64,000 nucleotides of DNA from an uncultured Lachnospiraceae bacterium (GCA_910577835.1 CAJTOU010000001.1:4138-68137); one strand, 5' to 3'; positions 36,462-45,669 are shown, counted from the first letter of the stretch. The notes: generated by a model from the sequence alone, not told the origin. Program-made: numbers and translations.

Positions 36462-36484
36462 AAAGAGGATTGTATTAAAAAAGC

Positions 36485-36551
36485 TGTGTTTATAAGAAAA
36501 CTATATCTATAAGGAAACTATATGGGAAAAGATTTATATTTAAGAAAGGAT
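36485..36551 (+). repeat. degenerate 16-17-bp tandem repeats upstream of aroD
   Basis: Units such as CTATATCTATAAGGAAA and CTATATGGGAAAAGAT, with a third degraded unit ending in AAGAAAGGAT, which supplies the nearest ribosome-site-like sequence to aroD. Confidence 0.5.
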
Positions 36552-36563
36552 TTTCATTAAATT

Positions 36564-37313
36564 ATGATAAAGGTCGGAAATATAAAAATAGGTGTCGGAA
36601 AACCAAAAATCTGTGTTCCGATTACTGCTGTTACTCTGAAACAGGCAGTAGAACAGGCTGAATATATGGCAGGTGATTTAAGGTCTGATGTGGATTTGGC
36701 AGAATTTAGAATTGATTATTTAAAGGATGCAAAAAAACCGGAATTTCTCAGTGAAGCTTTAAAGGAAGTAAAAAAAGCATTAAATGACATACCACTTCTG
36801 TGTACTTTTCGTACATTGAAGGAGGGCGGAGAAATGATGGTGTCTGACTATGAATACGAAGAAATTCTGTTTGAATGTATACAGTCAAAAATGATAGATT
36901 TAATTGATGTAGAGATTTTCAGAGGCGTAGAGCTGTTTGAAAAGATTGTCTGTGAAGCGCATAAACAGAATATTTATGTGATTGGCTCCAATCATGATTT
37001 TTCCAAAACACCGGCAAAAGATGAAATGGTCAGTCGTTTGATGATGATAGAGCGCGAGGGCGCAGATATCGCAAAGCTTGCAGTAATGCCGAAAGACAGG
37101 GAGGATGTACTTGCCCTTTTAAATGCCTGTTCAATTGCATGCACCTGCATGGATATTCCTCTTATTGCAATATCTATGGGAAAGCTTGGAATGATTAGCC
37201 GCTTTTCAGGAGAGCTTCTTGGCTCCTGTATTACATTTGGTGCAGGTACGGCAACTTCAGCACCCGGACAGATAGCTGCGGGCAAACTGCGGGAAATACT
37301 TGAATTACTTTAA
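36564..37313 (+). CDS. aroD: 3-dehydroquinate dehydratase, type I
   Basis: A 249-residue class I aldolase-like enzyme of the shikimate pathway that converts 3-dehydroquinate to 3-dehydroshikimate. The catalytic His is H144 (SNHDFSKTP) and the Schiff-base Lys is K171 (ADIAKLAVMP). LAEFRIDYL, TFRT and the C-terminal SMGKLGMISR and SAPGQ motifs are standard. The spacing from AAAGGA to the ATG (13 bases) is long, so translation may be weak. aroK follows 63 bases later on the same strand. Confidence 0.96.
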   Translation: MIKVGNIKIGVGKPKICVPITAVTLKQAVEQAEYMAGDLRSDVDLAEFRIDYLKDAKKPEFLSEALKEVKKALNDIPLLCTFRTLKEGGEMMVSDYEYEEILFECIQSKMIDLIDVEIFRGVELFEKIVCEAHKQNIYVIGSNHDFSKTPAKDEMVSRLMMIEREGADIAKLAVMPKDREDVLALLNACSIACTCMDIPLIAISMGKLGMISRFSGELLGSCITFGAGTATSAPGQIAAGKLREILELL

Positions 37314-37376
37314 AATGAAACGTCTATCAAACACAAAATTAATAAAACAGAGAATTGACAAAATGGAGAATTTATT

Positions 37377-37901
37377 ATGAATAAAAACATATTGCTGACA
37401 GGTTTTATGGGAACCGGAAAAACCACGATTTCTCATGAGCTGCATCGCATGGCCAGAATGGAAGAAATTGATTTGGATGCTTATATTGTAGAAAAAACAG
37501 GTTGTTCCATTAATGAAATCTTTGAAAAACAGGGGGAACAGTTTTTTCGAAATATGGAAACAGAAAGCCTGAAAGAAATTTTAAATAAAACAGGACTTAT
37601 TCTTTCCTGTGGTGGTGGAACTGTACTGCGTACAGAAAATGTCGATTTGATGAAGCAGAATGGAAAAATAGTGCTGCTGACTGCCGAGCCACAGACGATT
37701 TATGAAAGAGTAAAGAATAATAATGAACGGCCTCTGTTAAATCAGAATATGAGCATTGAATATATAGCGGAGTTTTTGGAAAAACGAAAGAGTGCGTATT
37801 TTCAGGCAGCAGATATTATTATTCGCACAGATGGAAGAAATATAGCGGATATTTGTCAGGAAATTTTGAATAAAACGGGGAAGGCATTCGGGAAAATTTG
37901 A
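37377..37901 (+). CDS. aroK: shikimate kinase
   Basis: A 174-residue kinase phosphorylating shikimate at the 3-hydroxyl. Walker A is GFMGTGKTT, DLDAYIVEKTG holds the substrate-binding Asp, FRNMETESL gives the Arg that binds the carboxylate, SCGGGTV is the Walker B-like loop, and RPLL is the lid. Length and motif order fit the family. It shares orientation with aroD. The ribosome site is GGAG, 9 bases before the ATG. Confidence 0.95.
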   Translation: MNKNILLTGFMGTGKTTISHELHRMARMEEIDLDAYIVEKTGCSINEIFEKQGEQFFRNMETESLKEILNKTGLILSCGGGTVLRTENVDLMKQNGKIVLLTAEPQTIYERVKNNNERPLLNQNMSIEYIAEFLEKRKSAYFQAADIIIRTDGRNIADICQEILNKTGKAFGKI

Positions 37902-37919
37902 TGTTTGTAAAAAAAATAG

Positions 37920-37948
37920 TTGAAAAAAAGTCAATAGTATTATAGAAT
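37920..37948 (+). promoter_or_regulatory. promoter of efp
   Basis: TTGAAA (37920-37925), 17-bp spacer, TAGAAT (37943-37948). The roughly 80-base leader that follows holds two small hairpins (CCGT/ACGG near 37967-37979, GCAAC/GTTGC at 37991-38013). Confidence 0.65.
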
Positions 37949-38035
37949 AAACATATTGTTGTGCCGTTTCTGCAGACGGTACATAGTCTGGCAACTGATT
38001 TTTGACTGGTTGCATAATTTAAGGAGGATTTTTCA

Positions 38036-38593
38036 ATGATTTCAGCAGGAGATTTTAGAAATGGTATAACAGTAGAAATAGAAGGAAATGTATACCAGAT
38101 AATTGAGTTTCAACATGTAAAACCTGGCAAGGGTGCCGCTTTTGTAAGAACAAAGTTAAAAAATATTAAGAGCAGTGGCGTGGTAGAGAAAACCTTCCGT
38201 CCAACAGAGAAATTCCCGCAGGCACGTATTGACAGAGTGGATATGCAGTATTTATATTCAGATGGAGATTTATATCACTTTATGGATGTAAACACTTATG
38301 AGCAGATTGCATTGAATACAGATACCATAGGAGATGCCCTTAAATTTGTTAAGGAAAATGAAATGGTGAAGATTTGTTCTCATAATGGTGCCGTATTTGC
38401 TATTGAACCACCTCTGTTTGTAGAATTACAGATTACAGAAACTGAGCCGGGCTTTAAGGGAGATACCGCAACTGGAGCAACAAAGCCGGCAGTGGTTGAA
38501 ACCGGAGCAACTGTTTATGTTCCATTATTTGTAGAGCAAAATGATACAATTAAGATTGATACAAGAACAGGCGAATATTTATCAAGAGTTTAA
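38036..38593 (+). CDS. efp: elongation factor P
   Basis: A 185-residue protein that relieves ribosome stalling at consecutive prolines. It has the three-domain EF-P outline: the KOW-like opening MISAGDFRNG, the loop KPGKGAAFVRT with K32 at the position that is modified in many bacteria, and the C-terminal GATVYVPLFVEQNDTIKIDT. AAGGAGG is correctly placed before the ATG. It has its own promoter and terminator. Confidence 0.98.
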   Translation: MISAGDFRNGITVEIEGNVYQIIEFQHVKPGKGAAFVRTKLKNIKSSGVVEKTFRPTEKFPQARIDRVDMQYLYSDGDLYHFMDVNTYEQIALNTDTIGDALKFVKENEMVKICSHNGAVFAIEPPLFVELQITETEPGFKGDTATGATKPAVVETGATVYVPLFVEQNDTIKIDTRTGEYLSRV

Positions 38594-38605
38594 TAGTTTT
38601 TAAGG

Positions 38606-38648
38606 ATGGACTGTTTCGTCATAAAAGTGGCGGCAGTCCATTTTGTTA
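38606..38648 (+). terminator. efp terminator
   Basis: ATGGACTG (38606-38613) and CAGTCCAT (38634-38641) pair and are followed by TTTTGTT. Confidence 0.8.
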
Positions 38649-38712
38649 GTAACGAAAGCGTATTTATATTGCAGGATATTAACTGTATAGTATATAAAGG
38701 GAGACTGAACCG

Positions 38713-40527
38713 ATGGAAAAATCAAAGCAGAAAAGAAATCTGGGCATAATTGAAACTGTTATTATGAGATTTATATCAACGATTTTGTTTTCAAGCCTGT
38801 TTGTACTTATGGATGATAAGCAGCGGTTTGTATCTATTCAGACTTTAAATAAATTTTCAGATTATCATTTTTTACTATGTTATATTATTATATTTAGCGG
38901 CATTACGGTTCTTGTAATGCTGGCAGATTATTTGAATACGAAAAATATGGATGCATTTTTTCTGATGACAGCTTCTTTTATCTATGGAACAAGCATCGCA
39001 TTGAATACTACCGATATCTATTATATTTCCACAGCAGGACTTTTTGTGGTACTGGTATTCTGGTATATTGCCACAAGGCTTGGCTATACATATAAACATC
39101 TCAGACTGTCTGACAGAAAGCTTAAAATTATACTTGCAGTTTTTGTAATAATAAATTTTTTATATCTTCTGACTCTTTTACTGTTAAGGGTGTATCTGTT
39201 TAAATGTCCGACCTTTGATTTTGGAATTTTTGTACAGATGTTTCATTATATGAAAAATGGGCTTATTCCATATACCACCTGTGAAAGAGACATGCTGCTC
39301 TCACATTTTACAATTCATTTTTCGCCAATTTATTATTTTATTCTTCCGTTTTATATGGTATTTACTTCTCCATATACGCTGATAGTGGTTCAACTAATAG
39401 CTGTTTTGTCAGGAATTATTCCTGTATATCTGATGTGCAGAAATAAGAAAGCTTCCAATATCGTTACTCTGGCTCTGTGTCTGGCATATCTGCTTTATCC
39501 GACGCTGCGTGGAGGACTTTTCTTTGATTTTCATGAAAATAAATTTCTTGCACCGCTGGTTTTGTGGCTTTTGTACTTTTTTGAGCTGGAAAAATTCGGG
39601 AAAAAGAAACTGACGGGAATCATTGTCTTTACCCTTCTGATTCTTATGGTAAAGGAGGATGCGCCGATTTATACAGCATGTATCGGTCTTTTTCAGATAT
39701 TCTATAAATCGGACAAAAGAGATAAAATTGCAGGATTTAGCGTAGCAGTTTTTTCGGTTATATACTTTTTTGTGGTTTTTCATTTTATGGGTATTTACGG
39801 AGATGCCGGAAGTGCCATTACTTCTTTTGGAAGATATGAAAATCTGATGGTTTCCGATTATGACGGAGTATTGAAGCTTGTTTTAAATATGCTGAAAAAT
39901 CCTGCTTATGTGATAAAACAGCTTATGACCGCCGAAAAACTGGAATTTATTTTGTGGATGTTTTTACCGGTATTGTTTCTGCCTTTCCGTACCAGAAAAA
40001 TATCATCCCTTATTCTTCTGATTCCACTGATAGTATTGAATCTTTTGTCCAATTATGGATATCAGCACAGCATTTATTATCAGTATGCCTATGCTTCCGG
40101 TGCATTGGTTCTTTATGCCGCTTTTCTGGAGTTATCCAAGATGAAGGGGATTCGGGGGCAGGCTTTTTCTGTATGTATTATTGTTATGTCGCTGTTGATG
40201 TCAATTTCGTGCATTTCTGACAGAACTGTTTATTATAATGATTATGTGAATTATCATGAAAAGGTAGATGAAGTTAGAGCGCTTTTGGAAAAAATACCAA
40301 AAGAGGCATCTGTCTCCTCAAGTACCTTTTATCTTCCTGTAATTGCAGAACGAAATGAAATTTACAGGCATAAAAATGAAGATGAAATGGATTATATTGT
40401 ACTTACCTTATCCGGTTCTGAAAAAGATACAAATCTGAGGGAAGCAGATGAATATATGGAAAAAGGTTATCGGCTTTTTGGAATGGTAGAGGACAGAATT
40501 ATTATATTGGAAAAAATTAATAAATAG
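38713..40527 (+). CDS. DUF2079 polytopic membrane protein
   Basis: A 604-residue protein with about 12 membrane helices. Conserved short motifs match DUF2079 proteins: FDFGIFVQ, SHFTIHFSPIYYF, FDFHENKFLAPLVLW and VKEDAPIY. DUF2079 is thought to have a GT-C glycosyltransferase-like fold, so it may transfer sugar from a lipid carrier on the outer face of the membrane; that is inferred from the family, not shown. The last 90 residues look soluble. GGGAG lies about 9 bases before the ATG. It has no functional neighbours. Confidence 0.85.
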   Translation: MEKSKQKRNLGIIETVIMRFISTILFSSLFVLMDDKQRFVSIQTLNKFSDYHFLLCYIIIFSGITVLVMLADYLNTKNMDAFFLMTASFIYGTSIALNTTDIYYISTAGLFVVLVFWYIATRLGYTYKHLRLSDRKLKIILAVFVIINFLYLLTLLLLRVYLFKCPTFDFGIFVQMFHYMKNGLIPYTTCERDMLLSHFTIHFSPIYYFILPFYMVFTSPYTLIVVQLIAVLSGIIPVYLMCRNKKASNIVTLALCLAYLLYPTLRGGLFFDFHENKFLAPLVLWLLYFFELEKFGKKKLTGIIVFTLLILMVKEDAPIYTACIGLFQIFYKSDKRDKIAGFSVAVFSVIYFFVVFHFMGIYGDAGSAITSFGRYENLMVSDYDGVLKLVLNMLKNPAYVIKQLMTAEKLEFILWMFLPVLFLPFRTRKISSLILLIPLIVLNLLSNYGYQHSIYYQYAYASGALVLYAAFLELSKMKGIRGQAFSVCIIVMSLLMSISCISDRTVYYNDYVNYHEKVDEVRALLEKIPKEASVSSSTFYLPVIAERNEIYRHKNEDEMDYIVLTLSGSEKDTNLREADEYMEKGYRLFGMVEDRIIILEKINK

Positions 40528-40528
40528 C

Positions 40529-40557
40529 TTGACATTAATATAAATTTAACATATAAT
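40529..40557 (+). promoter_or_regulatory. consensus promoter of the DUF5688 gene
   Basis: TTGACA (40529-40534), 17-bp spacer, TATAAT (40552-40557): a perfect sigma-A match. The leader of about 55 bases follows. Confidence 0.85.
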
Positions 40558-40620
40558 TAAAATACCTTAATAAAATATCAATAAAAACTTTTAGTGGAAC
40601 AAACTAAAAGGAGATTCTGA

Positions 40621-41589
40621 ATGAAAGAAAAAGATTTTTTCAGTGATATTAAAAGCGGTCTGCAAGGACTTATCGGAGAGGACTGCGTGGCAGAGCTTGT
40701 TCAGATAGATAAAAATAATGGAGTAAAGGCAGAAGGTATTATTGTTAAAGATGATAAAAATTATATTTCGCCGGTTATTTATCTGGATACTTATTATGAA
40801 CAGTATAAAAAAGGAAAAGCAGAAAATGATATTATAAACGAAATTTATCAAATATATCAGAAATATTCCTGCGAAATAAATTTAGATTTGGATATAAAGA
40901 TACAAGATTTAAATAATTATGAAAAAATTAAAAAGAAAGTAGCCTATAAGCTTATTAATTATGAAAAAAATGAGGAAATACTTCTGAATATACCCTATAT
41001 ACATTTTCTGGATTTGGCTATTGTTTTTTTCGTAATGGTTTCATGTCAAAAAGACAGCGGTATAAAAAATGCAGCATTCCCAATTCGTAAAGAACACTTA
41101 AAAACATGGGGAGTAGCGGTTGAAGATATTTACAGAGATGCTCTGTATAATACGCCGGATTTATTTCCTTTTGTAATCTCTCCCATGGGAAATCTGCTCG
41201 CAGAGCTAATCTGCAAAGAATTGAAAGGGGATATTTTTGAAGAAACAGACGGCGAACGTATGCAAAATGAGTTTGAAAGACTGCAAAAAGAATATGATTC
41301 AGGAGTATATGTGCTTACAAATACAAAAAATGTAAATGGCGCTTCCTGTATGCTGTACAAAAATGTAATAAAAGAGTTTGCAGAAAAAGAACATACGGAT
41401 TTTTATATTATTCCAAGCAGTATTCATGAGGTTCTGTTGTTTCCGATAAGCGATAAAAGGGTTACAGCAGAAGATTTAAAGGGAATGGTGATTCAAGTAA
41501 ACCGGACAGAGATAGATGAATATGAGATTTTATCTGACAATATTTATTACTATAATAGTGAAAATGATAGTATTACAATAGTTTTTTAA
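40621..41589 (+). CDS. DUF5688 family protein
   Basis: A 322-residue soluble protein with the pattern of DUF5688, a family common in Lachnospiraceae: FSDIKSGLQGLIGEDCVAEL, PVIYLDTYYEQYKKGK, and YVLTNTKNVNGASCMLYKN followed by FYIIPSSIHEVLLFP. Its function is unknown. It has a consensus promoter and its own terminator, so it is a single-gene unit that could be strongly expressed. AAAGGAG is close to the ATG. Confidence 0.85.
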   Translation: MKEKDFFSDIKSGLQGLIGEDCVAELVQIDKNNGVKAEGIIVKDDKNYISPVIYLDTYYEQYKKGKAENDIINEIYQIYQKYSCEINLDLDIKIQDLNNYEKIKKKVAYKLINYEKNEEILLNIPYIHFLDLAIVFFVMVSCQKDSGIKNAAFPIRKEHLKTWGVAVEDIYRDALYNTPDLFPFVISPMGNLLAELICKELKGDIFEETDGERMQNEFERLQKEYDSGVYVLTNTKNVNGASCMLYKNVIKEFAEKEHTDFYIIPSSIHEVLLFPISDKRVTAEDLKGMVIQVNRTEIDEYEILSDNIYYYNSENDSITIVF

Positions 41590-41594
41590 TATTA

Positions 41595-41645
41595 AGGGGC
41601 TGCCATACTAAGAAACAACAGTTTAATCTTAGTGCAGCAGCCCTG
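41595..41645. terminator. shared terminator of the DUF5688 gene and tRNA-Arg
   Basis: GGGCTGC (41597-41603) pairs with GCAGCCC (41637-41643) and an inner ACTAAG/CTTAGT pairs. On the - strand the run T at 41652-41660 region leads from the tRNA into it, so it serves both converging units. Confidence 0.75.
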
Positions 41646-41659
41646 TTCAGATTGAAAAA

Positions 41660-41731
41660 TGCACACGGCGGGAATCGAACCCACAGTTCACCTTCCGGAG
41701 AGGCGCGTTTTATCCATTAAACTACGCGTGC
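41660..41731 (-). tRNA. tRNA-Arg (anticodon CCG)
   Basis: On the - strand a 72-base cloverleaf folds: acceptor GCACGCG/CGTGTGC with discriminator A, D stem GTTT/AAAC, anticodon stem CGCCT/AGGTG with loop CTCCGGA (anticodon CCG, reading CGG), and T arm GTGGG-TTCGATT-CCCGC. The 3' CCA is not encoded. It is a single tRNA gene with its own promoter. Confidence 0.95.
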
Positions 41732-41746
41732 GACACTGACTTATAT

Positions 41747-41775
41747 ACTATAACCTATTTTCAGAATAATTGCAA
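41747..41775 (-). promoter_or_regulatory. promoter of tRNA-Arg
   Basis: On the - strand: TTGCAA, 17-bp spacer, TATAGT, ending about 15 bases before the tRNA. It is back-to-back with the + strand promoter at 41783. Confidence 0.75.
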
Positions 41776-41782
41776 GTGTTTG

Positions 41783-41811
41783 TTGCAATTTTAAATAGAA
41801 TCTGTTAGAAT
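41783..41811 (+). promoter_or_regulatory. promoter of the gene at 41843
   Basis: TTGCAA (41783-41788), 17-bp spacer, TAGAAT (41806-41811). The short leader ends with AGGAGG. Confidence 0.7.
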
Positions 41812-41842
41812 AAAAAGCAAATTATTTAACAGGAGGAAAAAT

Positions 41843-42664
41843 ATGAGTTATTTGAATCAGGAAAATAACAATGAAAATAAAGAAAATGATATAAAAATCA
41901 GCGAGGTCAGACATAGAACAGCCTCTTCAGAAAAAAATATTGTAAAAAATGCTTTTGGAAATAACCGGAGGGTGATTTTGTGCATTGCACTGGTTACGAT
42001 TATTGTAATTATGCTTATTTTCAGCATTGTCAGCAATTTGAACAAAGCAGTGAAAAAATCTCCTGATGATGGAAAAAATGATACTATTGCACAGACAGAG
42101 GAAACCAGCTCTGAGGAAAATGCAGAAGAAACATCTGAGGAACAGCCAACAGAGCCACAGTTTACCCTGAAACCAGAAACAGAAGATTCAGAAATTGCAA
42201 GACTTGTTTCGGCTTTTTATCAGGCATACCTGATTAGCGGAGATATTAATGAAGTGAGCAATTATATTGACTCTTCAAGTAATTTTAATGTAAATAAGCT
42301 GTCAATCAATAAAAAATATATTGAAACTTTTTCTGATATTCAATGTTATAAATCAGATTTAGATACAGTGGACAAGAATTATGCAGTGGTAATCGTTACT
42401 TATAAAATAAAATTATATAATTATGATGAAATGCTGCCATCCATTGATATTCTGTTTTTGGTAGATGGAGATGCGGGATATAGAGTGCATAATCTTACAG
42501 TTGCAGATGAGTTTGAGAGACAGAAAGTGGAGAATGACCAGAACTTTCAGATTCTTGCAAAGAATGCAGCAGAAGAGCTGAATGCGCTGTTAGCAGCAAA
42601 TAGCGAACTGAATGAGGTCTATAATTTATATTTACATCCAGAAACTTCGGCACAGGGAGAGTAG
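41843..42664 (+). CDS. anchored extracytoplasmic protein of unknown function
   Basis: A 273-residue protein with a charged 40-residue cytoplasmic N-terminus, one membrane helix (VILCIALVTIIVIMLIFSIV, about 44-64), a Glu/Thr/Ser-rich linker (EETSSEENAEETSEEQPTEP), and a 150-residue C-terminal domain facing outward. That domain (LVSAFYQAYLISGDINEVSN, then YKIKLYNYDEMLPSIDILFL) has the alternating helix-strand look of an NTF2-like or Cystatin-like fold, but I cannot name a family. Its promoter is back-to-back with that of tRNA-Arg. miaB follows 24 bases later. Confidence 0.8.
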   Translation: MSYLNQENNNENKENDIKISEVRHRTASSEKNIVKNAFGNNRRVILCIALVTIIVIMLIFSIVSNLNKAVKKSPDDGKNDTIAQTEETSSEENAEETSEEQPTEPQFTLKPETEDSEIARLVSAFYQAYLISGDINEVSNYIDSSSNFNVNKLSINKKYIETFSDIQCYKSDLDTVDKNYAVVIVTYKIKLYNYDEMLPSIDILFLVDGDAGYRVHNLTVADEFERQKVENDQNFQILAKNAAEELNALLAANSELNEVYNLYLHPETSAQGE

Positions 42665-42688
42665 AAAACAGGATTTTGAAAGGAAAAA

Positions 42689-44158
42689 ATGTCAAGAAAA
42701 ATGTATGATAAATTTGATTTGGACAAGATAGATTTAAGTAAGGAGCCATCACAAGAGGAACCCGAAAGACAATACTATTTTATGGCAAAATGCCGGAAAT
42801 GGGTTCGGGAGTTTGAACGGAAAAATGGTCATCGCCCATGCTTTTTTACTCAAACATTCGGCTGTCAGATGAATGCCAGAGATTCTGAAAAACTGGAAGG
42901 AATCCTTTCCATTATCGGATTTGCAAAAGCAGACAGTGAAGAAGCAGCGGACCTTGTTCTTTATAACACCTGTACAGTAAGGGAACATGCAAATCTGAAA
43001 GTGTATGGAAGACTGGGGTATTTAAAGACAATAAAAAAGAAAAATCCACATATGCTGATTGCTTTATGCGGCTGTATGATGCAGGAGGAAACTGTTGTTG
43101 AGAAAATAAAGAAAAGTTACCGCTTTGTGGACCTTGTTTTTGGGACTCATAACCTTTATAAATTTGCAGAGCTTCTTTACAATCGTATATCTTCCGGAAA
43201 AATAACAATTGACATCTGGCAGGATACGGATAAAATCGTAGAAGAGCTTCCAGCAGACAGAAAGTATTTCTTTAAGTCTGGTGTTAATATTATGTTTGGA
43301 TGCAACAATTTTTGCAGTTATTGTATCGTTCCATATGTCAGGGGAAGGGAACGGAGCCGCGAACCGGAGCAGATTATCAGTGAAATCAGAAGGCTGGTTG
43401 AATCGGGCGTATCAGAAATTATGCTTTTGGGCCAGAATGTAAATTCCTATGGAAAGACTTTGAAAAATCCGATTACCTTTGCAGAGCTGCTTCTGGAAGT
43501 GGAAAAAATAGAGGGTTTGAAAAGAATCCGTTTTATGACTTCCCATCCAAAGGACTTATCAGATGAACTGATTCAGGTAATGAAGTCTTCAAAAAAAATA
43601 TGCCACCAGCTTCATCTTCCGATGCAATCGGGAAGCAGCCGTATTTTAAAGGAAATGAACCGAAAATACACAAAGGAGAGTTATCTTGCTCTGGTACATA
43701 AAATCAGGGAAGCAATCCCTGATATTTCCTTAACTACGGATATTATTGTGGGATTTCCGGGAGAAACAGAGGAAGACTTTGCTGAAACTCTGGATGTAGT
43801 AAGAAAGGTCAGATTTGACAGCGCATTTACTTTTCTCTATTCCAAAAGAACCGGTACGCCCGCTGCCACTATGGACAATCAGGTACCGGAACAGATTGTA
43901 AAAGAACGATTTGACAGACTGTTAAAAGAAGTTCAGGAAATTGCCTCAGAGCAGATTCAAAGATTTGAAGGGCAGACTTTAGAGGTTCTTGCAGAGGAAA
44001 AAAATGAACAGTTAGACGGATATCTGACCGGAAGATTAAGCCATGGAATTGTTGTACATTTTGCAGGTGGAGAAGATTTAATTGGAAAGATTATCCCTGT
44101 AAAACTCACACAGGCAAGGGGATTTTATTATTATGGCATACAACCAATCGAAGACTGA
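42689..44158 (+). CDS. miaB: tRNA-i6A37 methylthiotransferase MiaB
   Basis: A 489-residue radical-SAM enzyme adding the methylthio group to i6A37 of tRNA. The N-terminal UPF0004 domain has FTQTFGCQMN, NTCTVREHA and ALCGCM (three cluster Cys). The SAM cluster motif is C205-x3-C209-x2-C212 (CNNFCSYC). GQNVNSYGK and a C-terminal TRAM domain follow. The first 50 residues are a typical clostridial extension. The gene's last 18 bases belong to the stem-loop repeat that supplies its final residues (QPIED). miaA, which makes its substrate, is at 50477. Confidence 0.95.
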   Translation: MSRKMYDKFDLDKIDLSKEPSQEEPERQYYFMAKCRKWVREFERKNGHRPCFFTQTFGCQMNARDSEKLEGILSIIGFAKADSEEAADLVLYNTCTVREHANLKVYGRLGYLKTIKKKNPHMLIALCGCMMQEETVVEKIKKSYRFVDLVFGTHNLYKFAELLYNRISSGKITIDIWQDTDKIVEELPADRKYFFKSGVNIMFGCNNFCSYCIVPYVRGRERSREPEQIISEIRRLVESGVSEIMLLGQNVNSYGKTLKNPITFAELLLEVEKIEGLKRIRFMTSHPKDLSDELIQVMKSSKKICHQLHLPMQSGSSRILKEMNRKYTKESYLALVHKIREAIPDISLTTDIIVGFPGETEEDFAETLDVVRKVRFDSAFTFLYSKRTGTPAATMDNQVPEQIVKERFDRLLKEVQEIASEQIQRFEGQTLEVLAEEKNEQLDGYLTGRLSHGIVVHFAGGEDLIGKIIPVKLTQARGFYYYGIQPIED

Positions 44159-44161
44159 TTG
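44141..44161. repeat. 21-bp stem-loop repeat, copy A (3' end of miaB)
   Basis: Arms CAACCAATC and GACTGATTG around GAA. It overlaps the miaB stop codon. Copies B, C and D are at 48325, 48357 and 48435. Confidence 0.7.
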
Positions 44162-44225
44162 TTTAGTTATACAGCCAGCAAAAATGCTGATTATCATAAT
44201 TTAAAACCAGAAAGGAGACCTTAAT

Positions 44226-45581
44226 ATGGGATTTAAAAAAGATTTTGTATGGGGAGTATCTACTGCTGCCTATCAGATTGAAGGCGCTGCCTATGAAGGA
44301 AAAAAAGGATTAAACGTATGGGATATCTGCTGCAAGCAGTCCGGATTTGTAAGAGACGGTGATACCGGAGATATAGCCTGTGACCATTACCACAGATATA
44401 AAGAAGATGTGGCGATTATGAAAAAAATGGGCGTAAAGGCGTATCGTTTTTCCATTAGCTGGTCAAGAGTCATACCTGATGGAATCGGAGAAATAAACGA
44501 GGAAGGGCTTGATTTTTATGACAAGCTGGTAGATGAGCTTGTAAATGCAGGAATTGAGCCATATATTACCCTGTTTCACTGGGATTATCCGGTTGCTTTA
44601 TTTCAAAGGGGAGGCTGGCTCAATCCTGACAGCCCTGACTGGTTTGCGGAATATACAAAGGTAATTGTAGAAAGACTTTCGGACAGAGTGACACACTGGA
44701 TGACAATTAACGAACCACAGTGCTTTATCAATATCGGTCATTCCGATGGTACACATGCGCCGGGGCTTAAATTAAATCGTGGCTATGTTTTGCAGATTAT
44801 GCATAATGCACTGCTGGCACATGGAAAATCTGTACAGACTATCAGGCAGTATTCCAAACAGCCATGTGAAATAGGATTTGCTCCTGTTGCCGAATGTGTG
44901 ATTCCGGCAACAGAGTCCGAAGCTGATATAAACGCTGCTAAACGTGCAATGTTTGATGCTTCTTCTTATAATTGTATGTGGTCAAATGCTCTGTGGATGG
45001 ACCCTGTCTACTTTGGTGCTTATCCGGAGGAAGCAGTGAAAGCGAATGAAGCATGGTGGCCAAAAATGAAACAGAATGATATGAAAACCATCTGTCAGCC
45101 ACTTGATTTCTTTGGAATGAATTCCTATCAGGGCGGAACAGCAAAGGCTGGAACAAATAAAGAATATGAATTTGTAAAAAAGCCTGTGGGTTATCCGCAT
45201 ACAGATATGACATGGCCGATTACGCCTCAGATTCTTCATTATGGTCCAAAATTTTTTTATGAAAGATATAAGCTTCCGATTCTTGTAACAGAAAACGGAA
45301 TGGCAAATCCGGATGTAATAAGTCTTGACGGAAAGGTACATGACCCTCAGAGAATTGATTTTCTAAACAGATATTTAAGAGAATACAAAAAGGCTGCCGA
45401 TGAAGGTGCAGATTTAAAAGGTTATCTGCAATGGTCTTTGATGGATAATTTTGAATGGGCAGAAGGGTATAATCAGAGATTTGGACTGATTTATATTGAT
45501 TATCCGACTGGAGAAAGGACAATGAAAGATTCCGCATACTGGTATGCAGAAGTGATAAAAGAGAATGGTGAAAACCTGTAA
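44226..45581 (+). CDS. bglA: GH1 beta-glucosidase
   Basis: A 451-residue family 1 glycoside hydrolase. The acid/base is E163 (MTINEP) and the nucleophile E356 (LVTENGM). The C-terminal aglycone loop reads WSLMDNFEWAEGYNQRFGLI, with the Glu-Trp that binds an unphosphorylated sugar; 6-phospho enzymes instead have a Ser/Lys-containing loop. It therefore probably hydrolyses cellobiose or aryl beta-glucosides imported intact. No signal peptide; it acts in the cytoplasm. No transporter or regulator is next to it. The ribosome site AAAGGAG precedes the ATG. Confidence 0.9.
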   Translation: MGFKKDFVWGVSTAAYQIEGAAYEGKKGLNVWDICCKQSGFVRDGDTGDIACDHYHRYKEDVAIMKKMGVKAYRFSISWSRVIPDGIGEINEEGLDFYDKLVDELVNAGIEPYITLFHWDYPVALFQRGGWLNPDSPDWFAEYTKVIVERLSDRVTHWMTINEPQCFINIGHSDGTHAPGLKLNRGYVLQIMHNALLAHGKSVQTIRQYSKQPCEIGFAPVAECVIPATESEADINAAKRAMFDASSYNCMWSNALWMDPVYFGAYPEEAVKANEAWWPKMKQNDMKTICQPLDFFGMNSYQGGTAKAGTNKEYEFVKKPVGYPHTDMTWPITPQILHYGPKFFYERYKLPILVTENGMANPDVISLDGKVHDPQRIDFLNRYLREYKKAADEGADLKGYLQWSLMDNFEWAEGYNQRFGLIYIDYPTGERTMKDSAYWYAEVIKENGENL

Positions 45582-45592
45582 ATAAATTATTG

Positions 45593-45640
45593 CAGTCGGC
45601 GCCTGTTGTAATCAGTGAAAATACTGACTGGCGCTGACTG
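45593..45640 (+). terminator. hairpin between bglA and mutS
   Basis: CAGTCGGCGCC (45593-45603) and GGCGCTGACTG (45630-45640) pair, with an inner AGT/ACT. There is no T-tract, so it may be a terminator with low efficiency or a processing signal. Confidence 0.5.
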
Positions 45641-45669
45641 ATTGATAAAAAGAACGACGGAGGATGAAA

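Noticed and set aside
44226..45581. Calling the GH1 enzyme a 6-phospho-beta-glucosidase
   Set aside because: The C-terminal loop has NFEWAEGY, typical of enzymes for unphosphorylated glucosides, and no PTS genes are adjacent.
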